DNA from: Litoditis marina
Taxonomy: Eukaryota > Nematoda > Chromadorea > Rhabditida > Rhabditidae
Length of the DNA: 64,000 bases
Reading direction: 5' to 3'
NCBI GenBank assembly: GCA_964036275.1
Contig: OZ038433.1
Span: 18,730,257-18,794,256 of the forward strand
Below the pieces are notes generated by a model. It was given only the letters and a program-made list of their open reading frames with translations. It searched no databases and had not been told where the DNA came from. A program made the translations under genes and the position numbers. Each line of letters opens with the position of its first letter. Position 1 is the first letter of the stretch. Positions 1 through 12,800 of this stretch are shown piece after piece.

Positions 1-403
1 TTCCGATAACGGGACAATTTCCTAAGATATTCATCGAGAAACGGAAAATTTTCAGAAGCATAGCTGCATGTTACGGATGTGTGGCAACCACTATTTTTTC
101 CGTTCTCCAACAAAATACGTATACTTCATAAATTTTGCATCAAGTATGGCTATTTAAACCAGGTCTATCAGAAATTGGTCACTACTTTTATCACATTTTC
201 ATTTTCGAGTAACACTAGTTAAATTTCAAAACTTTGCGTCGAACATAGCTAAACAATTTAGCCAAACCTGTCACATATTGATCAGGAGTTGCTAACCCTT
301 AACTACAAAGTACAAACTACACAACTGACTCGACCAGATCATCGAGGACTGCATCTAACGGCAAAGTTCAAAAGTCAATAACACCAAAGTACAGAGTACA
401 AAC
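1..403. other. AT-rich intron of dcaf-1 with a partial duplicate of the exon tail
   Basis: No further dcaf-1 exon is visible here. Bases about 310-350 repeat the sequence around the exon end at 404-435 (shared core gactcgaccagatcatc), followed by divergent sequence. It looks like a local duplication of the last exon's donor region, now intronic. Confidence 0.5.
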
Positions 404-3400
404 TGACTCGACCAGATCATCCAAGACGGCGTCGGGCTTCTGGCAGACCTTCTCCATGACGTCTTCGTTGTAGGACAGATAGTAGAAGCAGGTGGCCACG
501 CCCACAGAGGCCATGCAGCCGCGCGGCACTCGCAGCAGCGCGGACACGCCCTCTTTCGAGACGAACTCCAGAGCGAACTTGCGATGGACTAGCAGAGAGG
601 TCAGGTACTGGAATAGAGGCAGGTTGGGAAATATGCAAATATGTCTAGACACACCAGTAAATGTGACTAATCTACCAGAAAGGTCCGCAATTCGATTCAA
701 GCATCATGATTTTGGTTAAAAAATTAGCCATTCTCTCATGATTTTGTGCGAATCGATTTTTTTCTGATTAGTCGGACAAGTCTATAGAGCATGTATGTCA
801 CACACCTCCAAGGCCTCTTATGAGATGAGGGGTTGCGAATTGATTTTCATAAAAAGTGGGGGTCACGAGTTGAGATACAGCGAAATTCATACAAAACTAG
901 TGAAAATAAAACCAGAATTTGATGAAAATCACAGCTTTGAACAATTTTGAAAGGGTCGCGACTCAAAAAAGAAGGGGGTATCGCGAGATTTCAGGAAAAA
1001 TGAGAGACCGTTGGCGGTGTATGATGTATGTATTACAGGGATTTTTTTTGCCTTGTATGTAACAGAACAGACCCAATTTTCGTTTCGTCTAGAAATCGGG
1101 TTATCCGTAGAAAAAAGTACAATAACTAGAACCCACTCTCAGAGCATCAAATGTGAGCCGGACATCTTTGGTGGTTTCCAGATCGATGTAATAGAACACC
1201 AAATCCATCGCACTCCCCTCGTAGGCCAGACTCAGAAGCTGTAATGCGGAAGAGCTGATAGATAATAAAGCATAATTCAACGCATTTTCACAGATTCGAA
1301 CTTCGAGCGACAAACAAAGATATCTATGGGAGAACCAAAACTCAAGCGGTCCCGTTTTCGTGGTGTCTAGTCTGTAGTTTGTAGAAAGGACGACCCATTT
1401 TTTTTAAACTAAACACCGTGGTATACCTCTTTCAACGGGTAATACCAAACGTATGGCACCACTGTGGCCTGGTTCATTGAGACGACCAATTTAATCGAAA
1501 TCGGGATATTGAACTGCCCAAATTTCAACAATAGTCCCACTTTCACTTACTCCTTTACTGATAAAACATATTCTGCCCATAGGTGGGATAGTGTCGGTTT
1601 GACGGTTTGGAGAGTTATACATCCTCTCCAAAGAAAAAGCGAAAAGTTATAGGTCTCCCCTAGGTGATTACCTAATAAACTCAGACTTGTTTAAAAAGTT
1701 ATGGGTCCCCCCTAGCTCAATTAAGGAAAAGTTAAGGCTCTCCCGGTAAGATAACCGGGGTATCGCACCTATGATTCTGCCATCCGGTTTTGTAGTTTGA
1801 TCAGCCAGATGAAGCACCTGACTTTCAACCAATTCATGTGCTCAACTATGTGGACTCGCGATACCAACAACGCGTGTACAGTCTGAAAATTGTGAGAAAT
1901 TGTGTAAAAGAGTGAACTCACATCTTGGTACTCGCCCGTTGGTCCCAGATATTGGAGAATGAGACGTTGATACATTTCCACCGTTAGCGGAAACACCTGA
2001 GCAGAAAAAAATGATAGAAATCTTGAGTCAGCATAGCCTCCGTTAATACACCAGTGAGGTCCGACTATTAGACAAAAAGAGTCCATTTGTGAAATTCAAC
2101 GTAATTGTTCTTGCATAAAAATCTCGTTTTCGGCAAAAAAGTATCTCTTTTTTTTTCTGGCATTCTGGCTATTCGGACAACATTGCTGAAGCTATGTTAT
2201 TGAACACAAGCTCAGCTCAGTCACTAAAACACACACACCAGTAATGTTGTCCGAGTAGCCAGAACAGTTCAAAAAACTAACCACACTTTTGCCAATAACG
2301 TAAGAAATCGCCAATTTTCGTAAAATCATCAAGTGTTGTGTTAATATATCGGAACACGGACTTAGATTTGTCGAGTGATGGGACTTTACTGGTACAACAA
2401 CACGTACACTGGCAGTGCCTTGCGCTAAAAAAACATTTCCAACAAGCAAATAAATAGTTGGAAATAATTCATTCAAATACGTACCTTGTGTTTTCCGATA
2501 ATGTATGGTTGTAGTTTGCTCCAACAGCTGTTGCTGTTCTCCAGATCTTGTATGGAGCCGAACGAGGTACAGCTAGTCAGTGGAGCAACTTGTTCCTAAA
2601 AATGGATGTCGAACAACACTCAACACTGTTGAGAAATAAAAACGTTCTACATGAACATACTGAGAACAAGAGCGATGCAATCAGTTAAATAAGTAGTCCG
2701 CCGAATAACAAAAAAAAATAGATTCATAAACGTAAAATGAGCGTTGTTTTCGCAAATATGGCAGAAATAGTCTATTTTCGAGGCAAACTCATCAAGTTTT
2801 ACATATTTACATGGAAAACGTTCATTTTCGGTTCATTTTCGTTTTGTGGAGTAGTCACACCTTAGAGGTGCATGGGTGTGACAGAAATTCAATAATCACG
2901 CATGAACTTACAACTTACAACTAAAATTGATATACATAATACAAAAACAAATCAACGACTACCTTGGACGTCTTTCTTCTCTTACGAGGCGGAGAGGTAC
3001 TGGTCGTATTCGATATCGATGTGGTCGGCGTCGGCTTAACGCGCAGCGATTGGCGGGAAACTAGAATACAAAATCGTTTGGAAAATAAAATAAATAGAAT
3101 AATGAGAAGATATGAAAGGAAAAGTTCAAATCTCTAGATTCTTTCAGCATTCTGCGACAAAAACTCGGGTCCGTTTCAGCGTCAGCCATACACTAGTGAC
3201 ATTGTTCAAAAAGTCATTAAAGTTTCGTTAACCTAATCCTTTCCGTTAAAGTCAGACAAGTCTGATAACTTTAGATGCCAAACAATACCATTTGAATAAC
3301 GTCTTTTGATAGAGAAACGGTTTGGTTTTCATAGAATAGTGATATATTTCTGGTGTGCTTCAACATGTTTCAACTCCAAAACGACATTTACCAATTCTCA

Positions 3401-6400
3401 AATTAGTCAATTTATGTTTATGTACAATGTTATTATTATTTCAAACCGCACCTCCCCCATATCGACCGTGAGCCGGGTGCGCTACCTCCTCTTGATCTCC
3501 ATTAGCACGACCATTCAAAGCACCATCCAACTGGAAACAGAAAATAATCTCATACTGTCTCTTTATCTTTTATCACATGCTGCACTTGCATAAAACCAGC
3601 AGTCATTCATTCAACATTTCAATGAGATCATTTTAACAGAAACAGAGTACCTTACATACATACCCTAAATGCTCAGCGTTTTGAGAAAAACCCCCTCCGT
3701 TTTTGGTCCGAAGATTTGGGCCATTTACAATTACCCGAAACCCGAACTGTAAGGCCAATCAAATAAGGCCGCTTCGTTTTCAATCAGATCTTCTAACTCA
3801 GACTATGATACTCTTACGCCTGCCTACTTTTTTTTTAATTTTTCCTCAATTTTTCGGATAATAATCTCTAAGGAATATAAAACTTTTCACTTTTCGGAAC
3901 CCTTGATTTTGCACTATCCTACCTATGCGCTCTGATCAATAACTTACATGCTGATCAAACTACAAACCACCACTTTCTGCCCCCCCCCCCCCCTTGAACG
4001 TACCCATACCCAAACACCAGTAGGCTAAGCTCTGACTACGCGACAGAAAGTAGTCGAGTGAACACGTGAAAACTTATAATTTTTCATCAAAAGTAGACGG
4101 ATTTTCTTTTTTCGGCGAAAAAGTAGTCCGTTTTTCGACGTACCGAGTTGGTGTTGCTGCGCGATGCCTCCGCGTCGTCCTCCATGGTCATATGGCCAAA
4201 GGGACCGGGGGACGAGGTCCCCGTTTTCTCGGAACACACCCCATTTCCCTCCTTTTCCACATCTTTTCCTGATTCTCCCTGGATTTCAGACGCACTTCTT
4301 TCCGATTCCATACGCACCTGACAATGGAACATAGTTGAGTTTGAGTTAGTTGTCAGTTTTCTTTGTGTATAGAATAAAAAGTCAAAGATAACTATTAAAA
4401 TTGACAATAGAACCAGTTCACATAGCTGAATGAAATGGGTATGAACCAAACACCAGCAAGGTCCGACTAAGCGACAAAAAGTAGTCCATTTTTAGCTTCA
4501 AACACGTAAAAATTGATGATTTCGCACCAAAATATGAGAAATCCTACAGTTTTCAGCAAAAAAGTAGTCCGTTTTTGAATTTTTCTGACTATTCGGACAA
4601 CCTTACTGGCATATGGTATGAACACCTATAGTAAAGGTGAAAAACAGGCTCCCTATCGGCAAACTCGAAAAAATTGCATACTTCCGATGCAAAAATATTC
4701 TTTTAATAAGAATAATAGTCGCACTTAAATGTTTCAACACCTCCTAACTTCGAAAAACTGCTGAAGTGTGATGAATGAACCTACAAAACCAACCTTCAGC
4801 TCGTTGAGTCTCCTGAGTGCTAGGGGTATGAGCTGAGCGTTGAGAACCCGATGTTTTGAGGCGTTCTCGGGTACTTCTAGTGCCGCGGAGAGCAGACCCA
4901 TTGCGTACGCTTGCAGGGTCTCGTTGTCACTTTGACCGGCCCAATGGTACAGCTGGGGCACGAAGTCATCCGGTTCCTGCAACGAATTCGAATGATTCCC
5001 ATAAACAGAAAATGTGGTTTTTTATTGAATTAGAGGGGAAAATTCTTACACTTTTCATCTTTTCAACTAACAACGAAGAAAATCCTAAAATTTTCGCAGC
5101 AAACCAGTAAACAAGTTTTTAGGTTTTAGCTAAACAATCAGATACAAAAAAAGAAGTTGGATAGGTGGAATATATTTATGCCAATGGAAAAACTATGTGT
5201 ACCTTGAATACCCCCAACCATAAAAACATGATACCAACCAGGGGTGACCACAAGTTGCACGCGTGCCACATTTTTAGGGGGTACCAAAGCCAAAATTCCC
5301 CCCCCCCCCCTGAAACCAACGCCAAAATTTTCAGCATTTTCCGTGCATAAAACAAAGCAGAGTCTGGTTCAAACAACGAATATGATTTTCAACCACAAAC
5401 AAAGTTGTAAAAACAATTATGGAAAATGGCCATCTGCAGTTGAATGTTGGATTGGAACCAGAAAAACAAAACTAACGGAGAAAATGACAGTAGAATCCAG
5501 TCCGGGCACGCAGCTGAGCAGTAGACGAGCCGACACAATACTCAGGTCCGGGTTATCGCGGCCAAGCAGGTATGAGATAATCAACTGAAATAGAAGAGAT
5601 GCTCATAAAAAACATCTAAAAAACAAGGAAAATTAACATAACAGTAAGAATATTATAACAGCTCGAGCAGAGGAAGATTTGAGGTGAGGGAATAACCCCA
5701 TTTAACGTACAAGACTAGATCATGTGTCGCTTGTCATAGCAAAACAGTCAAACTCTGTCAGTTTTCTTAAAATATGGCAAAATACAAGCATTTCGCTACA
5801 ATTTGAAATTACGAATGAAATTTCATGATAGTACGTCTACCTTATTCATGAAATCGTCGTTTCTAAAGAGAGCCTTCAGGAGGTTCCCCAATGCCGAGGT
5901 GGGATGGGTTCTGTGGGGATGGCGATCGTCCAAAGGGTCAGGGTCCTGCTTCAGAAACAGATCCGTCGCCTCTTCAAACAGCTCGCACAGACTGCAACCA
6001 GAGAGATTTGAAAATGAACAATATGCATGGATAGTGGAAAGTTGAATCAAGAATACGGCATATAGCCATTTCTTAATGCCGTAGAGCCGTAGGTACAAAA
6101 TGCCTGCGCGTGCCTACGCCCAAGAATTTGGACATTTTGTTAGGCCCATTCTTACATCCAGATATATTTTGTGTAAAAGAATTCAAGGAGGGTGACGGTT
6201 TACTTGTTGCGTTTGATAGGTATTTTGCTCATTGTTTATGACAGCTTTCCATTTACTTGCAACATAGTTTCCTTCCTCTATTCAGTGTAGAGCCTCTCAC
6301 TTGTATAGAGTTCAATCCTGTAACGGAAACCTGTGGACAAAACCATAAAAACATACTTTTTCAAAGTGGGCAGCGGATCGTAGTTTTCTTCTGAATGATG

Positions 6401-6541
6401 AGCAGTCCATTGTGTGAGGACATCGTTGAGTTGAGCGAGTAGAGATATTTTACCCGACCCACTAGAAGCAGGGGGGACTCGCGAAGAGGTACTTCGGGTA
6501 CCATACTGGTAATCATCTGGATCCATTATATCGTCATCCAT
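404..6541 (-). CDS. dcaf-1: DCAF1 (VprBP homologue), N-terminal 490 residues, runs off the left edge
   Basis: DCAF1 is the substrate receptor that docks on DDB1-CUL4 ubiquitin ligases. Eleven exons join in phase: 6357-6541, 5841-5991, 5477-5584, 4794-4976, 4144-4317, 3452-3530, 2963-3060, 2485-2595, 1922-1996, 1137-1238, 404-607. Conserved DCAF1 blocks appear in family order: DPDPLDDRHP (~83), LLLSCVPGLD (~134), ETLQAYAMGLLSAALE (~168), ENSNSCW (~350), QRLILQYLGPTGEYQ (~373), YIDLETTKDVRLTFDAL (~404) and FYYLSYNEDVMEKVC (~455). This is the armadillo-like N-terminal half; the LisH and WD40 parts must lie left of base 1. A Ser/Lys/Arg-rich insert (residues ~210-326, with PRKRRK) looks disordered and nuclear-localising. 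ATG 6541 follows CCCAG directly, so it is either a trans-splice site or the start of an internal exon. It is divergent from dph-3. The identity is secure. The donor at 5840 and the last donor at 403 are less certain. Confidence 0.88.
2051..2267. repeat. MITE cluster (CCAG...GGTCCGACTA family) in a dcaf-1 intron
   Basis: The segment begins ccagtgaggtccgactatt and carries the attcggacaacatt end near 2171-2184. A second copy of that end lies inverted at about 2243-2264 (aatgttgtccgagtagccag). The same family recurs at 4018-4137 and 4453-4619. Confidence 0.6.
4018..4137. repeat. Truncated MITE of the same family, abutting a dcaf-1 splice donor
   Basis: It matches the 4453-4619 copy (ccag start, agtagtccgtttttcg core) but stops exactly where the exon 4144-4317 donor (acgtac on the plus strand, 4138-4143) begins. 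The right inverted end is missing. Confidence 0.6.
4453..4619. repeat. MITE, 167 bp, ccagcaaggtccgacta ... ttcggacaaccttactgg
   Basis: This is the most complete copy of the family in dcaf-1 introns. The imperfect inverted ends both read CCAGYAAGG when taken inward. The internal motif aagtagtcc occurs twice. Confidence 0.65.
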
Positions 6542-7642
6542 CTGGGATGAAAGTTTGAACGTGAAAAGGACAACTAAAGCCAGAAGTATACAATCCTAGA
6601 CGACGTCTGAATTTTGGTCACCCGAAATTCTTGAAAAACTCCAAAAATTCAGATAATAACCCAACCCAAAAATTCGCCGAAATTGGGTTATTATCTGGAT
6701 TTTGAACAAAAAAATATCATTTTAATCACCCAAAAATAGATAGTTACACCATTTTTTGTTCTGTCACCCAGAATTCAGAGAGTCGTCCAACAATTGTAAA
6801 CGTCTGACTAAAGCTAAAGTCGAATTAAAACGTTAGAAGAAACAAGTGGAGGGAGATGAGCAGAATAAAACAAACTAATTTTGAAAAAGGATAAGATCCA
6901 TGACGCGAGTATTGAGAAGTATATAACTACAATCGTGATTGCGGCTCGGGAAATGAAATTCAAAAAACATTTTGGCGTTTTCTAGATTTTTACATGCGAA
7001 AAAACATATTTTCCAGTAGCCGGCGTTCACTGAAATCGGTCGATTTCAGAACGACTATGCGATATATTCATGCATAAAACAAGAGAACCCAATATCAATA
7101 TTAAATGAAGTGTGAAATTAAATAAAACTAATAAATTTGAATAAAATGCAATGATTTTGAACTTGTTAAGGAGGGTGACGGCATGGTCCCATGTTATGAA
7201 ACAAGTGTACACAGCTGAATGTTTTTGCAAATCGTTGCAGGAGCACGAATAGTTGTTGGTCCTTGAACAGCCGTTATAGCGACGAAATCCACTGCTTTTT
7301 TTCAATTATTTTTTTAGCTTTTCAATCATTTTTGCTTTAGTTTGACTCAAATTTTCTGCCTGTCTGTTTGATTATTGAACTGACGTGGCCGTGTTTAGTT
7401 TATTCAAACAATCTAAGCTAGTTGTTTAGTTTGACTGCTATAGAGCTCTCGCTCGATGATTATTTTTCTTCGTGTCGTTTTTCGCTAATTCGAATGAGTC
7501 AACAAACACGTGAGTTTTCTGTAGTAAGTGTATGTAAAATTTGATTAAACTTGGTTGAAACTTGTTCAAATTAATACCTTGCTTCTGCTATTTGAACTAA
7601 GGAATGGCGCCATTGAAACGAGTTAGATTCGTTTAACTTCAG
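6542..7642. other. Divergent intergenic region between dcaf-1 and dph-3
   Basis: This ~1.1-kb AT-rich region between two outward-facing genes presumably holds both promoters. I see no convincing exon or named regulatory motif. Near 6656-6700 there is a short inverted pair (aataacccaa ... ttgggttatt). Confidence 0.5.
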
Positions 7643-7654
7643 GTCTTCTCCCTA

Positions 7655-9145
7655 ATGTCGGTTTTCCACGACGAAGTTGAAATAGAGGACTTCGAGTTCG
7701 ATGAAGAAAATGACCTCTACCATTATCCCTGTCCGTGCGGAGATCGATTTGAGATTGCCAAGTAAGTTCATTTCCCATCGTAAAATTGCAACACATTTTG
7801 ACAAATTCGCCTAAATACCCCTGCAAAGCATTGTTACTTTCTAATATTGCCTTAGTTCAGTGAGGCTTCACTATTCTCGATTATTGAAGTTCCACCCATC
7901 ATTTTTCTGTGCTTCTATTACAAACGAGAGCTTCAAGTTCTAGCCACCCACTTCAATTACTTGCCTGAAACACGAACGCGATCAGTTGCGGTAGAACCCG
8001 TCTAATCTTTTGAGGTGTTGGATTGAGTGGGGTTGAATATTGAAGTAACACCTTGGGCCTGCTCAAGTAAGGTGGAGATACAACTTCTACTACAGTTTTC
8101 TTAGCCGTGCGCATGTGTTCATTTGTTGTAATACCAGAAACTTACGCGTGTATTCTTCTTAATGGAGCAGTTTTTTAATCGAGATGCGGAAAAAATATGG
8201 TTATTAGCTACGTTCTGTGTAATTACACCAGAACACAGTAGAACACAAAAATAGTGTTGAGGTAAGGTTCAGAGACTAGGGAATCTTTTTTCTTACCCGT
8301 ACCCCGACGTTGGTCAATACGGCCACTTACTGCCATATGGTTCACGGCGTTTTACACAATAGCATTCAGTTTCTGTGAAGTCACCGGCCGCAAAATTTCA
8401 ATTGCAGTTTAAAGGACCGAGTCCGATGGAGCACGATTTCATTGCGCCGCAAAATTATAATTTAAATGATTTCGATTGACGATCATTATTCTGTATAGTT
8501 CTTTTCTCTATTAAACAAGAATAATTTTACGCATTTTTATATACCATAACAGTTATATAATATACATCGCTTTTCCTTATTATGAAAGTTTTACTTATGC
8601 ACCAAATCCGCACCAGCGTTAAGCACGCAAAACACGTCAGCGATGGGCGCTTTCCCGCAAAAATTCGCGTTTGAAAATTTCAAAACTCGGCCGACGCACA
8701 TAAGGCAACCCATTCCAAAAATTTAGCAGAGTTTTAACGCCGTGGGTTTGGTCGAAAGTCAAAGTAAGCAAAACGTAAATCATGGTTAGATTAGTCCAAT
8801 GTACATGCTTAACCGTAAAACGAACAAGGCGCCCTGTAAAAGTGATTATTTTCTCGATTATAACGTTTCAAACAGCTCCCGCTTTCAAAAATAAGCGCAA
8901 GTTCCAGAATTAGGGTATAATAATGAGCATGGGGACGTCCATTCTACCGAGTATACTACAATTCTACTTATGGCCTAAACATATTATTGTTGTTCAGGGA
9001 AATGCTGGAGTGTGGCGAGGACGTGGCCACGTGTCCCAGTTGTTCCCTGATTATCAGGGTCATCTACGATCCCGATTTGTTCATCCAAATGGAAACCCTC
9101 ACCATATCCGGCGACAATCCCGCCAAGGTGACCGATCCTCTTTAG
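7655..9145 (+). CDS. dph-3: DPH3, CSL-type zinc-finger protein for diphthamide synthesis
   Basis: DPH3 is the small metal-binding electron donor to the radical-SAM DPH1-DPH2 complex. That complex carries out the first step of diphthamide formation on eEF2. Two exons, 7655-7761 and 8998-9145, join as AA|G and encode 84 residues, the usual family length (~82-85). The acidic N-terminus ([15 protein letters not shown]) leads to zinc ligands C26 and C28 in YPCPCGDRF, and C48 and C51 in ATCPSCSL. The family signature [10 protein letters not shown] follows. ATG 7655 lies 12 bases after a tttaacttcag acceptor at 7642, which fits spliced-leader addition. The single intron (7762-8997) is long for such a gene. 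It holds a hairpin near 8395-8470 with the tttaaaggaccga motif seen in other MITEs. The gene appears complete and intact. Confidence 0.95.
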
Positions 9146-9859
9146 AAAAACGCAAATTGTACTATGATCGATTGAATTCACGGGTATATTTCTGTTTTAT
9201 GTTTACTCAGTAAACAAGGCGTTAATTTTTTGTTATGTTGGGTAGTTCCTTTTTCTGAATGTTGTTTCTTGTTCTGTTCATCTGTTGATTTGGTATTTGA
9301 CAATTTACACATATGAATTATTTTTGAACTTTTGTTTCGAGAATGAAGTTTATTGAGAATGAAGTTATAGGTTCTGGCATGATTTTAACGAATATCTGCT
9401 TTTGAATCCCGTTTTTGTTTTATCACCTCCATAACACATATTTTGAATAAGAACCTTACTGTACGTGCGTGGGATGTTCGATCACAACTGACAAAATATT
9501 TGAGCGGTACTGAGCAAATACAAACTTATGGCCTAATCTGATTCTGAGACCAAGTAAGTTGAAAGACATATTTTAGAAAGTCAGCGACCCTATTTTTTTG
9601 TTGGGATAAGCTAACAGGACGTGTGCTGTCTTTGATGATGTTAAACTATTTATCTACCGTTTTCCAACTAGCATACACGCGTGCGTTCAGTAGCGTTTTC
9701 AGTAGAGAACGATATGAATTGAAAGTGGTAACTGTAGAAGTTCAGGTAGGGTTGACAAGGACTATAACTGTAAAAAGCACCCGGCTTGACACATTTATTG
9801 TCTCCATAAAACGATGTACGACATGATAAAAAGAATGAGATGCCCGTCTTAGAATACTT
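9146..9859. other. Convergent intergenic region
   Basis: This holds the 3' flanks of dph-3 (plus) and the 9860-21342 gene (minus). No exon or clear repeat is seen. Confidence 0.5.
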
Positions 9860-12800
9860 TTAGAAAGTATTTGTAGAGAACGAGGTAGATTTTCCCTGTC
9901 TTCTCGCTTTCTTTTGATGTTGTTTCACGATACAACTGATGCCCACGGAGACCAGAATGATAGCCCCGATTGTGCCTGAAACATTCAACTGAACTTAAAT
10001 CAACCAATTATAGAAATGTATATTTACAATGTGCAATGACAATACATGGAAAGTTATATTAAGAACGTAAAGTCTAGTATAGGTTTGTCGATCGGGTTCG
10101 AAATCTCGAATTTCGAAAATTTCGTGCGACGGAGTAGTCGGACACGGAATTGAGTAGAAAAGTTTTCGACGAGACCTACCCAGGAATATAGGCGCCAGTT
10201 CGCCCCAACCCTTCTTGAGAATATTTCGGTCCTTCATTCGATGAATTGAATGGGGATAGCTCATACGTCTGGAAGTATGTAGTACAGGGAATTGGGAATG
10301 GCCAAATCTGATTTGTAGTTTGGTGTCATACTTCCTCCAAACTCTTATATTTCCAACTGAAACGCTGCGGAATCAAACTACAAAAACATCAGTTGATGTG
10401 CTGTGTCTGCCTGCTTCTCTTAGAGCCTATTCATAGGGTTTGCTCTTTTCAAATTGTTCAAGAACAGTAGTTCAATATGAGAAGCGGTATATGGTCCGCT
10501 CTACACTTTGCCTGTACATTGTAAGATGTCCCCGCCGATCCTGCTGTGTTTTTAGTTTGATCCCGTTCCTATTCGGTCGGAGTTTGTGAATTATGGCGTT
10601 TGCGACCAAACTACACCAAATTGTTGGTCACTCTGACCGTTCTCTGAAAAACCGTTGCAACTCAAAATACCGGACTCGCAAATTTTGCAATTTAAAATAC
10701 CGGGGTCAGCCCGATGTCGCCTGTACTGTTTGAAATTCATCAGGAGATGCAGGCTAACTCTACACCAGTATTTAAGCCTGCATCTTCTCCGGTATTTTCA
10801 GCTGTCAGCGTTTTTACAGTTTTACCTGTGGAAGTTGCGCTCGTTGAAGAACTTTCTGGTAGTGAACATGTATCCACACTGCAGGGGGCTTGGGATCCTG
10901 TGGAAGACTGAGCCGTTCGCATTCACCTCGTCCTGAGAAACGGAATTTCACGTTTTCCTCCAAGTTTCTGCCCAATGTTTTGAAGAATGACGATTATGTG
11001 CTCCAATCTCAACGCTTCAGTCCTTTAAACTGCAATACATTTTTCAATTGCAGTTTAAAGCACTGACGCGCCGAGATTGGAGCACATATAGTTCGTTTCA
11101 CCCATCGATAGCAGTCAGCCATGCTGGCCGAGCGCACCCTACATTGCAGGCGACTGATCTGGCAGCTTGCCAGTCTTTTCATTGCAAATAAAAATTCAAA
11201 AAGTGGTTATTTTGAGATTTTCCCCAATTTTTCGGTCTCAAAAGGTTACCTCCAAATCGGGGAGTAACTTAAAGAACTTTTTGTGCGATAAAATAAGCAT
11301 TGAAAAACGGCCTGAAAAGGTGATTGGATATAACTGTTTTTAGTTTCGCCCATCATGTTCGATGGCCGTCTGCTTGTGGGCGCCGCGCTACCTATCCCAG
11401 CTGGGTTCAATACCCGGCTGGTGCACAATTTTGATTAAGCGGATCGCTGTTGGAAACTTTCCAACACAATTGACTCCGCCCACTAAAATCCACCGTAACT
11501 GGCTGCTATCGATGGTTGAAACGCACTATAATCGTCCTACTTTGAGTTGAGTTGAGTGTGTGTACGAGTTATTAGTAAACAAAATATGAGTGTTTTGTGA
11601 CTGTGCGGTTCAAACATAGCAATTGAGATTCAAAAAAAAACTACGGATAGGTGATCGTTGAAAAACACGAAATTGACTGCATCTGTCAACTGATGTATTT
11701 GTAGTTTGATCCTTAACAAATTCGTCAAGTTTGCTGTGTATGAGAATCAGCACAGCCTAGATGTGCCACCTCCTGGAGTACGTATGCTAGAAAATCCCGG
11801 CACTTTCATCCCATCCTGCGTCTCTCGCTCTGCCTCACTATTTCACGTCTCTTACGTCCCGGCGGAATGTAAGAGCAGAGAAATAGCGTATGTTTGAGGA
11901 GACGCAGGATGGGATGACGGGGCCGGGATCTACTAGCCAACGTACTCTGAACAAACCGAACCAATTGAAAACTAACGGGAACATAGTAGAGATAAATTGA
12001 GATGGAATTGAGTTTCTCAACACCGTCCTCGTCTAATTTCACGTTAAATAGCTGTCCCTTGGACTCGTAGAGCAGCTGTTCGAAGCGGTGCTGGAGTCTG
12101 GAAACAGAGATACTTATAGTTGTTTGATCTCGAAATGAAAACAGAAACATTCGTTGTAGTTTGATCTCGGAACTCGCAGGAGTTCACGACGCTCGACGGG
12201 AAAGCGAGCGATCAAACTACAAACACAGCGGAATAGGTAAAGGCCCTTATAGTGGGTGCCAAATATATTGATGTTTGTTTTTCGCCGGAATCGAACCTGC
12301 GAGCAAAATATTTGTAGCAGAGCGCTAATCACTGCGCTACGAGAGTGCAAGGCGGACAAACTTTGGAATCAAGAATATCTGTCCGTACACAGCGGGAATT
12401 GAGATTTACAGTACCATCCCGCCTTTCCGTTGGCGACGACTATATGCGCCATGCGCCACTCATTCAAAAGACTGTTATTCTCTAAATATGCACTATAAAT
12501 GTCAAATCTGCGTGCCCTTAAAGTAGGACGAATATGTGGGGTAATCCCGATGTATCATTCCCTGAAACTGCAATTGGAAATGTACTGCGGTCCAAAGGAC
12601 CGAAGCATTAGGATTGATCCACATATTCGTCCTTCTTCAAAGCAACTTTTCTGCTCTCACGTCGCACCGGCAGACAAAACTCGCGACGTAGTGGAAACAA
12701 CAGATACCCAGGAAGTTCTCTAATAGTTTGGTAGTAAGTTTGGTTCATAGTTTGTAGTAGTGAGAGTAGAGAACAACCGTCATAGTGGAAAAGCATTAGG

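Noticed and set aside
6301..6317. Possible 17-base dcaf-1 micro-exon
   Set aside because: Including it breaks the frame into exon 5841-5991. Direct joining gives the conserved DCAF1 sequence.
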